Below, one piece after another: positions 41,862-51,425 of a stretch of 64,000 nucleotides of DNA. The notes below the pieces were generated by a model. That model had not been told where the DNA came from. It saw nothing but the letters and a program-made list of their open reading frames with translations, and did not search any database. The stretch covers positions 186,001 to 250,000 of the forward strand of contig NZ_CANLTL010000006.1 in NCBI RefSeq assembly GCF_947494015.1, read 5' to 3'. The position numbers were made by a program, and so were the translations under genes. Within the stretch, counting starts at the first letter, position 1. Every line of letters starts with the position of its first letter. Source of the stretch: an uncultured Cellulomonas sp. (GTDB taxonomy: Bacteria > Actinomycetota > Actinomycetes > Actinomycetales > Cellulomonadaceae).

Positions 41862-41875
41862 TCGCGATATCGCGA
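41862..41875. promoter_or_regulatory. Perfect 14-bp palindrome upstream of the lipoprotein/ABC operon
   Basis: tcgcgatatcgcga, about 120 nt before the lipoprotein start. Confidence 0.5.
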
Positions 41876-41994
41876 AAACGGGTCATCGGCGACTTGACTG
41901 GCGTTACGGTGCGCGGGTGACAGGCCGAGGGCGGCTGCGCGGTGCCGCCGCCACCCTGGCGCGCCCGGTCCGCACCACCCGAGAGGCACCGACC

Positions 41995-43032
41995 ATGAAG
42001 CGACGCACACCGAGGGTGGCTGCCGCACTGGCGGTCCTGATGCTGACGCTCGCCGGCTGCGGGTCCGGCGGCGCCGACGCGCCCGGTGACGGGGACGACG
42101 GTGCCGCACCCGAGGTCGAGCTCGGGCCGCTCGAGGAGTACTTCCAGCAGGCCTACGGGGAGTACGACGAGGACCAGGCGAACCGCGACATGCTGCGGCT
42201 GGAGGAGGCCATCGCCGCGTGCATGGCCGAGCAGGGCTTCGACTACACCCCGATGGACGTCGCCTCGCAGGCCGGGACGTCCATGTCCTCCGACGACCTC
42301 GACGTGGAGTGGGGCACCCGGGAGTTCGCCGAGCAGTACGGCTACGGCATCACCACGAACCCGTTCGGCGACCTGGAGGAGGCCGCCCCGCAGGAGGAGT
42401 TCGTCGACCCGAACGCCGACTACGTCGAGGCGATGTCCGAGTCTGAGCGTGAGGCCTTCTACGTGGCGCTGAGCGGTGACCAGGTGATGCCCGAGGGTGA
42501 CGAGGAGTTCGTCTACGACTGGGAGCAGAGCGGCTGCCAGGGCAGGGCCCAGCACGAGGTGTACGAGGGCGGCCAGAGCGACCCGGCCATCGCCTCGCTG
42601 GAGGAGGAGATGAACAGCGTGTGGCAGCGGACCCAGGAGGACCCCCGGGTCGCCGAGGCCACCACCACCTGGGTGAGCTGCATGGGGGACGCCGGCATCA
42701 CCGGGCTGACCAGCGTGGAGGAGGCCTCGATGCGGATCTCCGACAAGTCCAACGCCGTCTTCGAGGAGGTCTACAACGCGGCGCCCACCACCGAGGACCA
42801 GGTGCCGTCGGAGGAGGACATGGCCGCCCTCGAGGCCGAGGTGCAGGAGCGCATCGGGGAGCTCACCGACGAGGAGATCGCCACCGCGGTGGCCGACGCC
42901 GAGTGCCGCGAGGAGATCGGGTACGACGACACGATGCGCGAGGTGGGCGTCGAGCTGCAGCAGGAGTTCGTCGACACGCACCGCGAGGAGCTCGACGCCT
43001 GGGTCGAGGCGGTCACGGCTGCGCGGTCCTGA
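41995..43032 (+). CDS. Acidic lipoprotein of unknown function
   Basis: Lipobox MLTLAGCGSGG; strongly Asp/Glu-rich mature protein; first gene of a four-gene unit. Confidence 0.85.
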   Translation: MKRRTPRVAAALAVLMLTLAGCGSGGADAPGDGDDGAAPEVELGPLEEYFQQAYGEYDEDQANRDMLRLEEAIAACMAEQGFDYTPMDVASQAGTSMSSDDLDVEWGTREFAEQYGYGITTNPFGDLEEAAPQEEFVDPNADYVEAMSESEREAFYVALSGDQVMPEGDEEFVYDWEQSGCQGRAQHEVYEGGQSDPAIASLEEEMNSVWQRTQEDPRVAEATTTWVSCMGDAGITGLTSVEEASMRISDKSNAVFEEVYNAAPTTEDQVPSEEDMAALEAEVQERIGELTDEEIATAVADAECREEIGYDDTMREVGVELQQEFVDTHREELDAWVEAVTAARS

Positions 43033-43115
43033 CCGCACCCGACGCCCGGGCCGGCGCGCCCCGCGCGGCCCGGCCGCAGCGCGCCACGCCGCGCGGCAGG
43101 AGGAGAACGGACACC

Positions 43116-44687
43116 ATGTCAGCGATGTCGCGGTCCACCCGCACCATCTGGGCCATGGCGGCGGTCGCCGTGGTCAGTCTCGGGGCGGGCCTGGGCCTGA
43201 GCCGGATGATCGTGTCGCCGGCGGAGGCGGCCGCGCAGGCCGCACCCCCCGTGGCCGGCGCGATCACGGTGCCCGTCGAGCGCCGAGTCCTGGCCACGGA
43301 CGTCGTCATGCGCGGCGACGTCGTCTACGAGGACCCGGTCGACGTCGTGCTGGAGACCGGTGACCTCGGTGGGCCCGCCGTGGTGACCGGCGGCGTCCCC
43401 GAGGCCGGCGCCACGGTCGACGCCGGCGCCGTGGTGCTGGAGATCACCGGGCGTCCGGTGATCGCGCTCCCCGGGGCCCTGCCGGTGTACCGCACCCTGC
43501 GCCCGGGGGTGTCCGGACCCGACGTCGTCCAGCTCAAGGAGGCGCTGGTCGCGCTGGGGATCGACCCGGGCGACCCGGCCGACCCCGTCTACGACGCCCC
43601 GACGGCGAGTGCCGTGGAGGCGCTCTACGCCCGCTCCGGGTACCCGGCCCCGACTCCCGGCGAGGAGGTCGAGGCCGGTCTCCGGGCGGCGACCGAGGCC
43701 CTCGACGCGGCCGACGACGGCGTGCGGCTGGCCCGTGCCGATCTCGCGACGGCGTCCCGCGGCGAGGACACCCACGCACGCCGGGTGGCCCTGCAGGCCG
43801 CGGTGAACACGGCCGTGGCGATCCTCGACGAGACGCGCGCGGCGTGCGACGCGGACCCGGCCGTGTGCCGCGGGTCCGACCTGACCGCGGCGGAGGGTGC
43901 CGTGGCGACCGCGGTCGCCGAGCGCGACGCGGGCCAGCAGGCACCGGACACCTCGATGCAGCGTGCCGCGGTGACCGCGGCGGAGAAGGCGCTCGAGCGT
44001 GCCCGCGCCGATCTCGCCGACGCCCGCGCGGACGCGGTGACGCCGCTGCCCGCGAGCGAGGTGGTCTACCTCGCGTCGATGCCGCGCCGGGTCGACTCGG
44101 TGGCGGTCACCCGGGGAGCGACCGTCTCGGGCAGCGCGGCGATGAGCGTGTCCGGCGCGACCCTGCAGGTGCGCGGCTCGATCTCCGACACCGACGCCGC
44201 GCTGCTGGAGGTGGGTGCCCCCGCGACGATCACGCTGCCCGACGACAGCGAGATCCCCGGGACGGTCTCGTCGGTCGGCGGCGAGGACCCCGCCGGGCAG
44301 GACACCCAGGCCGCGGCGGGCCGGACTCCCGTGGTCATCACCCCGGGCGAGCTCACCGAGGAGCAGCGCACCGTGATGCAGGGGTCCAACGTCCGGGTGA
44401 CCATCCCGGTGAGCTCGACGGGTGGCGAGGTGCTGGCCGTCCCGCTGGCCGCGCTGACGGCCGGGCCCGGCGGCGAGGCCCGCGTCGAGGTGCTCGACGG
44501 CGACGTGTCCTCGCTCGTGGAGGTCACCACCGGGCTGGCGGCGGACGGCTTCGTGGAGGTGGAGCCGGTGGACGGCGCGCTGTCCCCGGACGACCGGGTG
44601 GTGGTGGGCCAGGCCGGCGAGGTGCCCGCCGGTGACGCGGACGACGCCGGGTCGCCGGACGAGGAGACCGGCGGGTCGGACGGGTGA
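43116..44687 (+). CDS. Membrane-fusion/adaptor protein with peptidoglycan-binding domain (ABC export)
   Basis: N-terminal TM, LRPGVSGPDVVQLKEALVALGI (PG_binding_1-like), coiled-coil and HlyD-like C-terminus. Confidence 0.82.
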   Translation: MSAMSRSTRTIWAMAAVAVVSLGAGLGLSRMIVSPAEAAAQAAPPVAGAITVPVERRVLATDVVMRGDVVYEDPVDVVLETGDLGGPAVVTGGVPEAGATVDAGAVVLEITGRPVIALPGALPVYRTLRPGVSGPDVVQLKEALVALGIDPGDPADPVYDAPTASAVEALYARSGYPAPTPGEEVEAGLRAATEALDAADDGVRLARADLATASRGEDTHARRVALQAAVNTAVAILDETRAACDADPAVCRGSDLTAAEGAVATAVAERDAGQQAPDTSMQRAAVTAAEKALERARADLADARADAVTPLPASEVVYLASMPRRVDSVAVTRGATVSGSAAMSVSGATLQVRGSISDTDAALLEVGAPATITLPDDSEIPGTVSSVGGEDPAGQDTQAAAGRTPVVITPGELTEEQRTVMQGSNVRVTIPVSSTGGEVLAVPLAALTAGPGGEARVEVLDGDVSSLVEVTTGLAADGFVEVEPVDGALSPDDRVVVGQAGEVPAGDADDAGSPDEETGGSDG

Positions 44688-45493
44688 GACGCTCGGACGT
44701 CGACCCGGGCCGCGCCGACCCGCACCGCGCCGACCCGCACCGCGCCGACCCGGACGGCGCCGCCCCGCCCGGCGCCGACCCGCACCCGGCGCCGGACGCC
44801 CCGGGGGGTGCCTGCGCACCACCGGTACCGGTCATCGAGCTGCGCGGCGTGGCGCGCAGCTTCCCGGGGGACCCGCCGGTCCAGGCGCTGCGGCACGCGG
44901 ACCTGGTGGTCCGACCCGGTGAGTACGTCTCCGTCGTCGGGCCGTCCGGGTCGGGCAAGTCGACCCTGCTGCACCTGCTCGGGCTGCTCGACCGCCCCAC
45001 CTCGGGTGAGTACCTGCTCGACGGGCTCGCCACCCGCGAGCTGACCGAGCGGGACCGGTCGGCGCTGCGCGGCGGGCGGATCGGCTTCGTGTTCCAGTCG
45101 TTCCACCTGCTGCCGCACCGGACCGTGCTGGACAACGTGCTGCTGGCGACCCTGTACAGCGGCGTGCCGCGCACCGAGCGGCGCGACCGTGCGCACGCGG
45201 CGCTGGAGCGCGTCGGCATGAGCCACCGGCTCGACTTCCTGCCACCGGTCCTGTCCGGCGGGGAGCGCCAGCGGGTCGCCGTCGCGCGCGCCGTCATCGC
45301 GTCGCCGCACGTGCTGCTGGCCGACGAGCCGACCGGCAACCTGGACTCGGTGACGTCCGGCGGCGTCCTGGACCTGTTCGACGAGCTGCACGCACAGGGC
45401 CTCACCCTCGTCGTGATCACGCACGACGCGACGGTGTCGGCGCGCGCGCCGCGCTGCGTGCGGATCACCGACGGCGTCCTGCAGGAGGTGTGA
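44684..45493 (+). CDS. MacB-type ABC transporter ATP-binding protein
   Basis: VGPSGSGKSTLLHLLGLLDRPTSGEY, LSGGERQRVAVARAVIASPHVLLADEPTGNLD; N-terminal start uncertain. Confidence 0.92.
   Translation: MRRSDVDPGRADPHRADPHRADPDGAAPPGADPHPAPDAPGGACAPPVPVIELRGVARSFPGDPPVQALRHADLVVRPGEYVSVVGPSGSGKSTLLHLLGLLDRPTSGEYLLDGLATRELTERDRSALRGGRIGFVFQSFHLLPHRTVLDNVLLATLYSGVPRTERRDRAHAALERVGMSHRLDFLPPVLSGGERQRVAVARAVIASPHVLLADEPTGNLDSVTSGGVLDLFDELHAQGLTLVVITHDATVSARAPRCVRITDGVLQEV
44711..44755. repeat. 15-bp tandem repeat encoding RADPH pentapeptides
   Basis: cgcgccgacccgcac x2 plus cgcgccgacccggac. Confidence 0.8.
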
Positions 45494-46776
45494 CGGTGCT
45501 GCCCGCACGTGCCGGACGCCGGGCCCGACCCGGCGTCGTCGTCCCTCGTGGCGCGCCGCTGGACCGGTTCGGGCTGCGCGACCTGCTCGCGGAGGCGGCG
45601 CACGGCATCGGGTCCCGCCCGGCGCGGCTGCTGCTCACCATCGTCGGCACGGTGCTGGGGATCGGCTCGCTGGTGGTCACGGTCGGTCTGGCGCAGACGG
45701 CGGCGGGCCAGGTCGCCCGTCAGTTCGACGCCGTCGCGGCCACCCAGGTCGTCGTCGAGCCGGCGACCGCGAGGAGCGGAGACTCGCAGCGGACCGTCGG
45801 ACGCATCCCCTGGGACGTCGAGGACCGCCTCGACCGGCTGGCCGGCGTCGAGCAGGTCGGCGCGGTCAGCACCGTGGACATCGGCGCCGCGACCGTCTCC
45901 GCCGTGCCGGTCAACGACCCGTCCGCGCCGGCGCTCACGCCACCGCCGGTGCTGGCCACCACCCCGGGCCTCCTCGACGCCGTTCGCGGCACCATCGCGA
46001 CCGGTCGCTCCTTCGACGCCGGGCACGACGCCCGCGCGGACCGCGTGGTGGTCCTCGGGGTGCGCGCGGCGCAGCGGCTCGGCGTCTTCCGGGTCGACCG
46101 GCAGCCGTCCATCTTCATCGGGGAGCGGCCGTACACCGTGATCGGCATCCTCGGCGACGTCCAGCGCCGCTCCGACCTGCTCGACTCGGTGCTGCTCCCG
46201 GTCGGGACGGCGCGCGCGGACTTCGCCCTGGCCGGGCTCGAGCAGGCGCAGGTGACGATCGCCGTCGGCGCCGGTGCGGTGGTGGGCGAGCAGGCCCCGA
46301 TCGCGCTGGACCCCGCGACGCCGGAGGCGGTCGACGTGCAGGTCCCGCCGCCCCCGTCGGCGGTCCGGCGGGACGTGCAGGCCGACATCAACGCCATCTT
46401 CCTGGCCCTCGGGGCGGTCGCGCTGCTGGTCGGGGGGCTGGGTATCGCCAACGTGACGCTGCTGTCCGTCCGCGAGCGGGTCGGCGAGATCGGCCTGCGG
46501 CGCGCGCTGGGTGCCACGACGCGCGACGTGGCCCAGCAGTTCCTCGTGGAGTCGGTGGTGATCGGCCTGCTCGGCGGGCTGGTCGGCGCGGCGATCGGCG
46601 TCCTGGTGGTCGTGGCGGTGTCGCTCGCCAAGGAGTGGACGCCGATCCTCGACGAGGCCGCCGTCGTCGGCTCCGCGCTGCTCGGCGGCGTGATCGGGCT
46701 CGCCGCGGGCACCTACCCCGCGGTCAAGGCGGCGCGGATCGAGCCGATCGCCGCACTGCGGGGAACCGCGACCTGA
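45490..46776 (+). CDS. FtsX/MacB-like ABC transporter permease
   Basis: Periplasmic loop plus GIANVTLLSVRERVGEIGLRRALGATTRDVAQQFLVESVVIGLLGG; GTG start overlaps the preceding stop. Confidence 0.9.
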   Translation: MTVLPARAGRRARPGVVVPRGAPLDRFGLRDLLAEAAHGIGSRPARLLLTIVGTVLGIGSLVVTVGLAQTAAGQVARQFDAVAATQVVVEPATARSGDSQRTVGRIPWDVEDRLDRLAGVEQVGAVSTVDIGAATVSAVPVNDPSAPALTPPPVLATTPGLLDAVRGTIATGRSFDAGHDARADRVVVLGVRAAQRLGVFRVDRQPSIFIGERPYTVIGILGDVQRRSDLLDSVLLPVGTARADFALAGLEQAQVTIAVGAGAVVGEQAPIALDPATPEAVDVQVPPPPSAVRRDVQADINAIFLALGAVALLVGGLGIANVTLLSVRERVGEIGLRRALGATTRDVAQQFLVESVVIGLLGGLVGAAIGVLVVVAVSLAKEWTPILDEAAVVGSALLGGVIGLAAGTYPAVKAARIEPIAALRGTAT

Positions 46777-47032
46777 AGGCCCCGGCGCGTCCCACCGCGG
46801 CCGGGCCGGGGTCGGGGCCCGTCGCGCTCCGGCACCTCACCCGGACGTGGTGCAGCGGGGCGGTGTCCGGACGGCCCGTGACTGTAGTCTTCGAAGCTAT
46901 GACGGACCTGGTGGTCTTCGGGACCCTGGCGCTGGCCGGCCTCGCCGCCGAGCTGCAGATCTGGCGCGAGGGACGGCGTGGCGCGTCCGGGGTGGCACGA
47001 GGCCCGGCCGGATGACGTCGAGGTGGTCGCTG

Positions 47033-48085
47033 CTACGACCGGCCGGCGTCCTCGGTGGACGAGCGCAGCGCGGCGCCTGCCACCACGGCGGCCAGCGCAG
47101 CCACGCCCGCCCCGCCGACGGCGACCCCGCGCATCCAGTGCCGTCCCCACTTGCCGTGCGTGGCCTCACCCGCCGGCACCGGCGCGAACACGTTGCCGGT
47201 GTGGTCCTGCGGGGACGGCGTCATCGACAGACCGGCGCGGGACATGGCCGGGGCGACGAGCACGTCGTACACCGCCGGCATGAACCTGAACCCGGCCGTC
47301 CACACGTGGTTGGCCAGGCCGACCGACGTCTCGCGGCGCGGGTGGTCGAGCACCCGGACGATCGCGCGGGCGAGCTTCTCCGGCGGGTCGACCGGGATCG
47401 GCGGGCGCCCCTCGCGGCGCGCGTAGCTGGCCGCCTGGGCGTAGATCGGCGTGTCCACCCCGCCCGGGGTGACCAGCGAGACGTGGACGCCGCGGACGTA
47501 GCGCACCTCGGCCTGGAGCGTGCGGGCCAGCCCGTGCAGCCCCCACTTGCTCGTCACGTACGAGCTCATGAACGGCGTCGCGATCTTGCCGAGCAGCGAG
47601 CCCACCAGGACCAGGTGTCCTCCGCCGGCGTCCTTGAAGGTCTGCAGCGCGAGCCGGGCGACGTTGGCCGCACCGAGCAGGTTGGTCGTCACGACCTGGT
47701 CGTAGACCTCCGCGGGGACCTGCTCGAAGGTGCCGTACGCGACGACCGCGGGCGAGTGGACCACGGCGTCGATCCGCCCGTGCCGCTCGAGGGTGACCCG
47801 GAAGAGGTGCTCGACCGAGGAGCGCAGGCTGACGTCCGTGGGGACCACGGACACGCGGCGTGCGGCGTCGCCCGTCGGGCCCGTCGAGCGGCGGCCTGAC
47901 CGGCCGGCCGACCGGCCCTGCGCGGCGGCCCGGCACTCGCGCTCGACGTCGGCCAGCGCGTCCGCGGAGCGCGACGCCAGGACGAGCGTGTCGCCCCGCC
48001 GGGCGAGCGTGACGGCGGTGGCCCGTCCGATGCCGCTCGATGCTCCGAGGACCACCACGACCCTGCCGGTGCTGCGTCGACTCAT
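47033..48085 (-). CDS. SDR family oxidoreductase with C-terminal hydrophobic segment
   Basis: VVLGASSGIGRATAVTLARRGD, SSYVTSKWGLHGLARTLQAE (YxxxK), C-terminal TM-like VGGAGVAALAAVVAGAAL. Confidence 0.88.
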   Translation of the reverse strand: MSRRSTGRVVVVLGASSGIGRATAVTLARRGDTLVLASRSADALADVERECRAAAQGRSAGRSGRRSTGPTGDAARRVSVVPTDVSLRSSVEHLFRVTLERHGRIDAVVHSPAVVAYGTFEQVPAEVYDQVVTTNLLGAANVARLALQTFKDAGGGHLVLVGSLLGKIATPFMSSYVTSKWGLHGLARTLQAEVRYVRGVHVSLVTPGGVDTPIYAQAASYARREGRPPIPVDPPEKLARAIVRVLDHPRRETSVGLANHVWTAGFRFMPAVYDVLVAPAMSRAGLSMTPSPQDHTGNVFAPVPAGEATHGKWGRHWMRGVAVGGAGVAALAAVVAGAALRSSTEDAGRS

Positions 48086-48298
48086 GCCGGATCCTCCTGA
48101 AGACCTTGGGGTGCCGCCCGGGCGGATCGGCGCCGGGCCGCGCGCGTCGATGCTCGCACCCGGGTGCCGCGCCCGCGACCGGGTGCACCGACCACGGACC
48201 GCCGGTCCGACGGACCCGCCGGTCGGCGATCCGCCGGTCGGGCCTGCCGTGCACCGGACGCGGCGCCGGACGCGGGTCCGCACGCCCTCGGTGAACCG

Positions 48299-48802
48299 GT
48301 GCACCTGCGTGACGCCGTCCCGTCCGATGCGGACCTGCTCGCCGAGCTGCTGCTCGAGGCCTACAACTGGACCGGGCAGCAGCGCATGGGCCACGCGGCG
48401 ATGCTGGCCGACCCGCACGCCCGCCGGTACCTCGACGGCTGGATGCGTCCGAGGGACCTCGGGGTGGTCGCGGTCGACGGTGCCGCGGGCTCCGTGGACC
48501 AGCCGGCGCTGGGCGCGGCCTGGTTGCGCACCACCACCCGGGACAGGCCCGGCTACGGCTACGTGGCCGACGACGTCCCCGAGCTCAGCATGGCGGTGCG
48601 TGCAGGTCGGCGGGGAGCCGGCCTGGGCGGCGCGCTGCTCGCGGCGCTGCTCGACCGCGCCCGCGCGTCGGGCACCCGTGCGGTGAGCCTGAGCGTCGAG
48701 GACGGCAACGACCGGGCACGGGCCCTGTACGAGCGGCACGGGTTCGGCGTGGTGGGGCGCACCGGCGGCTCGGACACGATGCTGCTCGTGCTGGCGCGAT
48801 GA
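48299..48802 (+). CDS. GNAT family N-acetyltransferase
   Basis: LSMAVRAGRRGAGLGGALLAALLDRARASGTRAVSLSVEDGNDRARALYERHGFGVVGR; GTG start inferred. Confidence 0.85.
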   Translation: MHLRDAVPSDADLLAELLLEAYNWTGQQRMGHAAMLADPHARRYLDGWMRPRDLGVVAVDGAAGSVDQPALGAAWLRTTTRDRPGYGYVADDVPELSMAVRAGRRGAGLGGALLAALLDRARASGTRAVSLSVEDGNDRARALYERHGFGVVGRTGGSDTMLLVLAR

Positions 48803-48848
48803 CGTCGTCCGGCGGTTGACGGCCCGCGCATCTCACCCTCTCCCGGAC

Positions 48849-48877
48849 CCGTCCGTGCCGTGCGGCGGTCCGAACCA
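48849..48877 (+). promoter_or_regulatory. SigK-like promoter upstream of sigK
   Basis: CCGTCC (48849-48854)-N16-CGAACCA (48871-48877). Confidence 0.5.
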
Positions 48878-48987
48878 CGCTCGACCCGCCCCATCGACCC
48901 CCCGAGCCCCCCATGACCCTGCTCCTGCCCGCCGTGCCGGACGCCGTGCGGTCCCGCACGCCGTCGGGCTGCGGCAGACTGTCGCCG

Positions 48988-49584
48988 GTGAGCACATCGC
49001 GCGACGGCGCCCTGGACGCGCCCGCCGATGGCGCGCCGCCGACCACCGACGTGCTGCTGGCCCGCGCTGCCGAGGGTGACCAGCACGCGTTCGCGCAGGT
49101 GTACGACGCGCTGTCGCCCGCGGTGTTCGGCACGTGCCTGTCGGTGCTGCGCGACCGCGACCACGCGGCCGAGGTGACCCAGGAGGTCATGGTCGAGCTG
49201 TGGCGGACGGCGGCGCGGTTCGAGGCCGAGCGGGGGTCGGCGCGCACCTGGGCGCTGACGCTCGCGCACCGGCGGGCCGTGGACCGGGTCCGCTCGGTGC
49301 AGTCCCAGCGCAACCGCGACCAGCGCGCCCTCGACGAGCAGGGCGAGCGCCCGTTCGACGTGGTGGCCGAGGAGGTCGAGGACGCCCTGGACCGCGAGCG
49401 CGTGCGGCACTGCCTCGACGGGCTCACGCCGACCCAGCACGAGGCCGTCGTCCTGGCGTACTACGGCGGGCGGACCTACCGCGAGGTCGCCGATGAGCTC
49501 GCCGCGCCGCTGGCCACCGTCAAGTCCCGCATCCGGGACGGCCTGCTGCGCCTGCGCGACTGCCTCGGGGTGATGGTGGCATGA
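48988..49584 (+). CDS. sigK: ECF sigma factor SigK-like
   Basis: LARAAEGDQHAFAQVYDALSPAVFGTCLSVLRDRDHAAEVTQEVMVELWRTAARFE; LAAPLATVKSRIRDGLLRLRDCLG; GTG start inferred. Confidence 0.88.
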   Translation: MSTSRDGALDAPADGAPPTTDVLLARAAEGDQHAFAQVYDALSPAVFGTCLSVLRDRDHAAEVTQEVMVELWRTAARFEAERGSARTWALTLAHRRAVDRVRSVQSQRNRDQRALDEQGERPFDVVAEEVEDALDRERVRHCLDGLTPTQHEAVVLAYYGGRTYREVADELAAPLATVKSRIRDGLLRLRDCLGVMVA

Positions 49585-50405
49585 GCGCCGACGACACGGC
49601 CGGCACCCACGGCACCGACGGCACTGACGTGCACGACCTGATCGCCGCGTACGCGCTGGACGCCGTCGACGACGTCGAGCGCCGCACCGTCGAGCGCCTC
49701 GTGGCCCGGGACGCCCGGGCGGCGCAGGAGCTCGCCGAGCTGCGTGCCACGGCGGCCCTGCTGGGCGCCGCGCGGAGCACCCCACCGCCGCCGGCGCTGC
49801 GCGGCGACGTCCTGGGGGCGATCGCGCGGACCCCGCAGGCCGCGGCCGCGGCCGGGGTCGTCGGGCCGGGACCGGCCGACGCGGGCCGCGTCGTGACGGG
49901 TCGGTCGACGCGGCACGCGGACCGTGCCCCGGCCGGCCCCGCACGCCGACCGGGCCGGACCACCACCTGGCTCGCGGTCGCCGCGACCGCGCTGGCCGCG
50001 GCCGCCATCCCCAGCGCGCTCGCGGTGCAGCAGGCGCAGCAGACGCAGCGCGTCGAGGCGCGCGCCCAGGCGGTCACGGACCTGCTCGCCGACCCCGGCT
50101 CGGTGGTCGTCCGCTCGCAGGTGGCCGGCGGCGGCACCGCGGTGGGCGTGCTGTCCGACGAGCGCGCGCTGTTCACCGCGACCGGGCTCGCCGAGCCCGC
50201 CGAGGGGCGCGAGTACCAGCTCTGGGTGCTGCGCGACGGCGAGGCGCTCTCGCAGGGTGTCGTTCCCGACGACGGCGGGCGCGTCGAGGTGATCTCCGAG
50301 GACTACCGGTCCGGCGACGGCCTCGCCGTGACGGTGGAGCCGGCCGGCGGGTCCGAGCAGCCGACCACCGAGCCGGTCGTGGTCCTCCAGCCGGCTCAGG
50401 CCTGA
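49581..50405 (+). CDS. rskA: Anti-sigma-K factor RskA-like
   Basis: N-terminal HDLIAAYALDAVDDVERRTVERLVA, single TM, C-terminal EGREYQLWVLRDG; 4-nt overlap with sigK. Confidence 0.88.
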   Translation: MSADDTAGTHGTDGTDVHDLIAAYALDAVDDVERRTVERLVARDARAAQELAELRATAALLGAARSTPPPPALRGDVLGAIARTPQAAAAAGVVGPGPADAGRVVTGRSTRHADRAPAGPARRPGRTTTWLAVAATALAAAAIPSALAVQQAQQTQRVEARAQAVTDLLADPGSVVVRSQVAGGGTAVGVLSDERALFTATGLAEPAEGREYQLWVLRDGEALSQGVVPDDGGRVEVISEDYRSGDGLAVTVEPAGGSEQPTTEPVVVLQPAQA

Positions 50406-50490
50406 GCCGCCCCGAGCCCGAGCACGGCCGCTCACACCAGGAGGCCGGGCCTCGACCTGTGCCGTCCCGACGCGGCGCACCACGGACGAC

Positions 50491-50524
50491 GAGGCCCCCG
50501 CTCCGAACCCGGAGCGGGGGCCTC
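50491..50524. terminator. Bidirectional terminator between rskA and the fasciclin gene
   Basis: gaggcccccgctcc-gaaccc-ggagcgggggcctc, perfect 14-bp stem. Confidence 0.85.
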
Positions 50525-50545
50525 GCGGCTGTGCGCGGTCCGACG

Positions 50546-51241
50546 TCACATCGTCGGCATCAGCACCCCGTCGATGAGGTAGACGGTGGCGTTGGCGGTC
50601 TGCACGCCACCGCACACGACGTGGGCGCCGTTGACCATCAGGGTGTCGCCCTCACCGGTGACCTCGACCGTCCCGCCCTGGACCGTGGTCTGCTCGCCGA
50701 CGACCATGTCGGGGGACAGCTGCCCCGGCACGACGTGGTACGTGAGGATGCTGGACAGCATGTCGGCGTCGGTCTTGAGGGTCTCGATCGTCGCCGGGTC
50801 GATCGCGGCGAACGCCTCGTCGACCGGGGCGAAGACGGTGAACTCGTCGCCGTTGAGGGTGTCGACCAGGTTCACGTCCGGGTTCAGCTCACCGGAGACG
50901 GCGGAGACCAGCGTGGTGAGCATCGGGTTGTTGGACGCCGCGACGGCGACCGGGTCCTGCGCCATGCCGGCGACCGACCCGGGGCCGTCGGGGACGGCCT
51001 CGGCGTAGGCCGCGCAGCCGGGGCCGACCAGGGTGGTGGCGGGCTCGGCGGTCATGTCCTCGTCGGCCATGTCGTCGCCCATGTCCTCGGTCGCCTCGGG
51101 CTCCGGCGTCATGGCCGGTGCCTCCGCGGCGGTGTCCGCGGCGTTCATCTCCTCGGCGTCCGAGCCGCAGGCCGACAGCCCGAGCGTCGCGACGGCCAGG
51201 AACCCGACAGTGGCCATCCGGGTGCGCGTGGTGCTGGTCAT
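50546..51241 (-). CDS. Fasciclin domain lipoprotein (MPT70/MPT83-like)
   Basis: LGLSACGSD lipobox; [53 protein letters not shown]. Confidence 0.92.
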   Translation of the reverse strand: MTSTTRTRMATVGFLAVATLGLSACGSDAEEMNAADTAAEAPAMTPEPEATEDMGDDMADEDMTAEPATTLVGPGCAAYAEAVPDGPGSVAGMAQDPVAVAASNNPMLTTLVSAVSGELNPDVNLVDTLNGDEFTVFAPVDEAFAAIDPATIETLKTDADMLSSILTYHVVPGQLSPDMVVGEQTTVQGGTVEVTGEGDTLMVNGAHVVCGGVQTANATVYLIDGVLMPTM

Positions 51242-51316
51242 GGCATCCTCCTCGTCAGTCCGCCGCCGGAGGTCCGGGGCGGGGTGGTCGTCCCGCGTCA
51301 GCGGGACCGTCGAGGG

Positions 51317-51346
51317 GAGTTCGGAGCCGCCCAGGGGCGTGGATGG
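51317..51346 (-). promoter_or_regulatory. SigK-like promoter upstream of the fasciclin gene
   Basis: Minus strand CCATCC (51341-51346)-N17-CGAACTC (51317-51323). Confidence 0.55.
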
Positions 51347-51425
51347 GTGGCCGGGCCGCCGGGCGCCGTCCGCGGCGCCGGGCGGGGAGGCGACGCCCCG
51401 GTGCGCGGACCCCTACCGTGGGCCC

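Noticed and set aside
41894-41899. ttgact as a -35 element for the lipoprotein operon
   Set aside because: No acceptable -10 hexamer at 16-18 nt spacing
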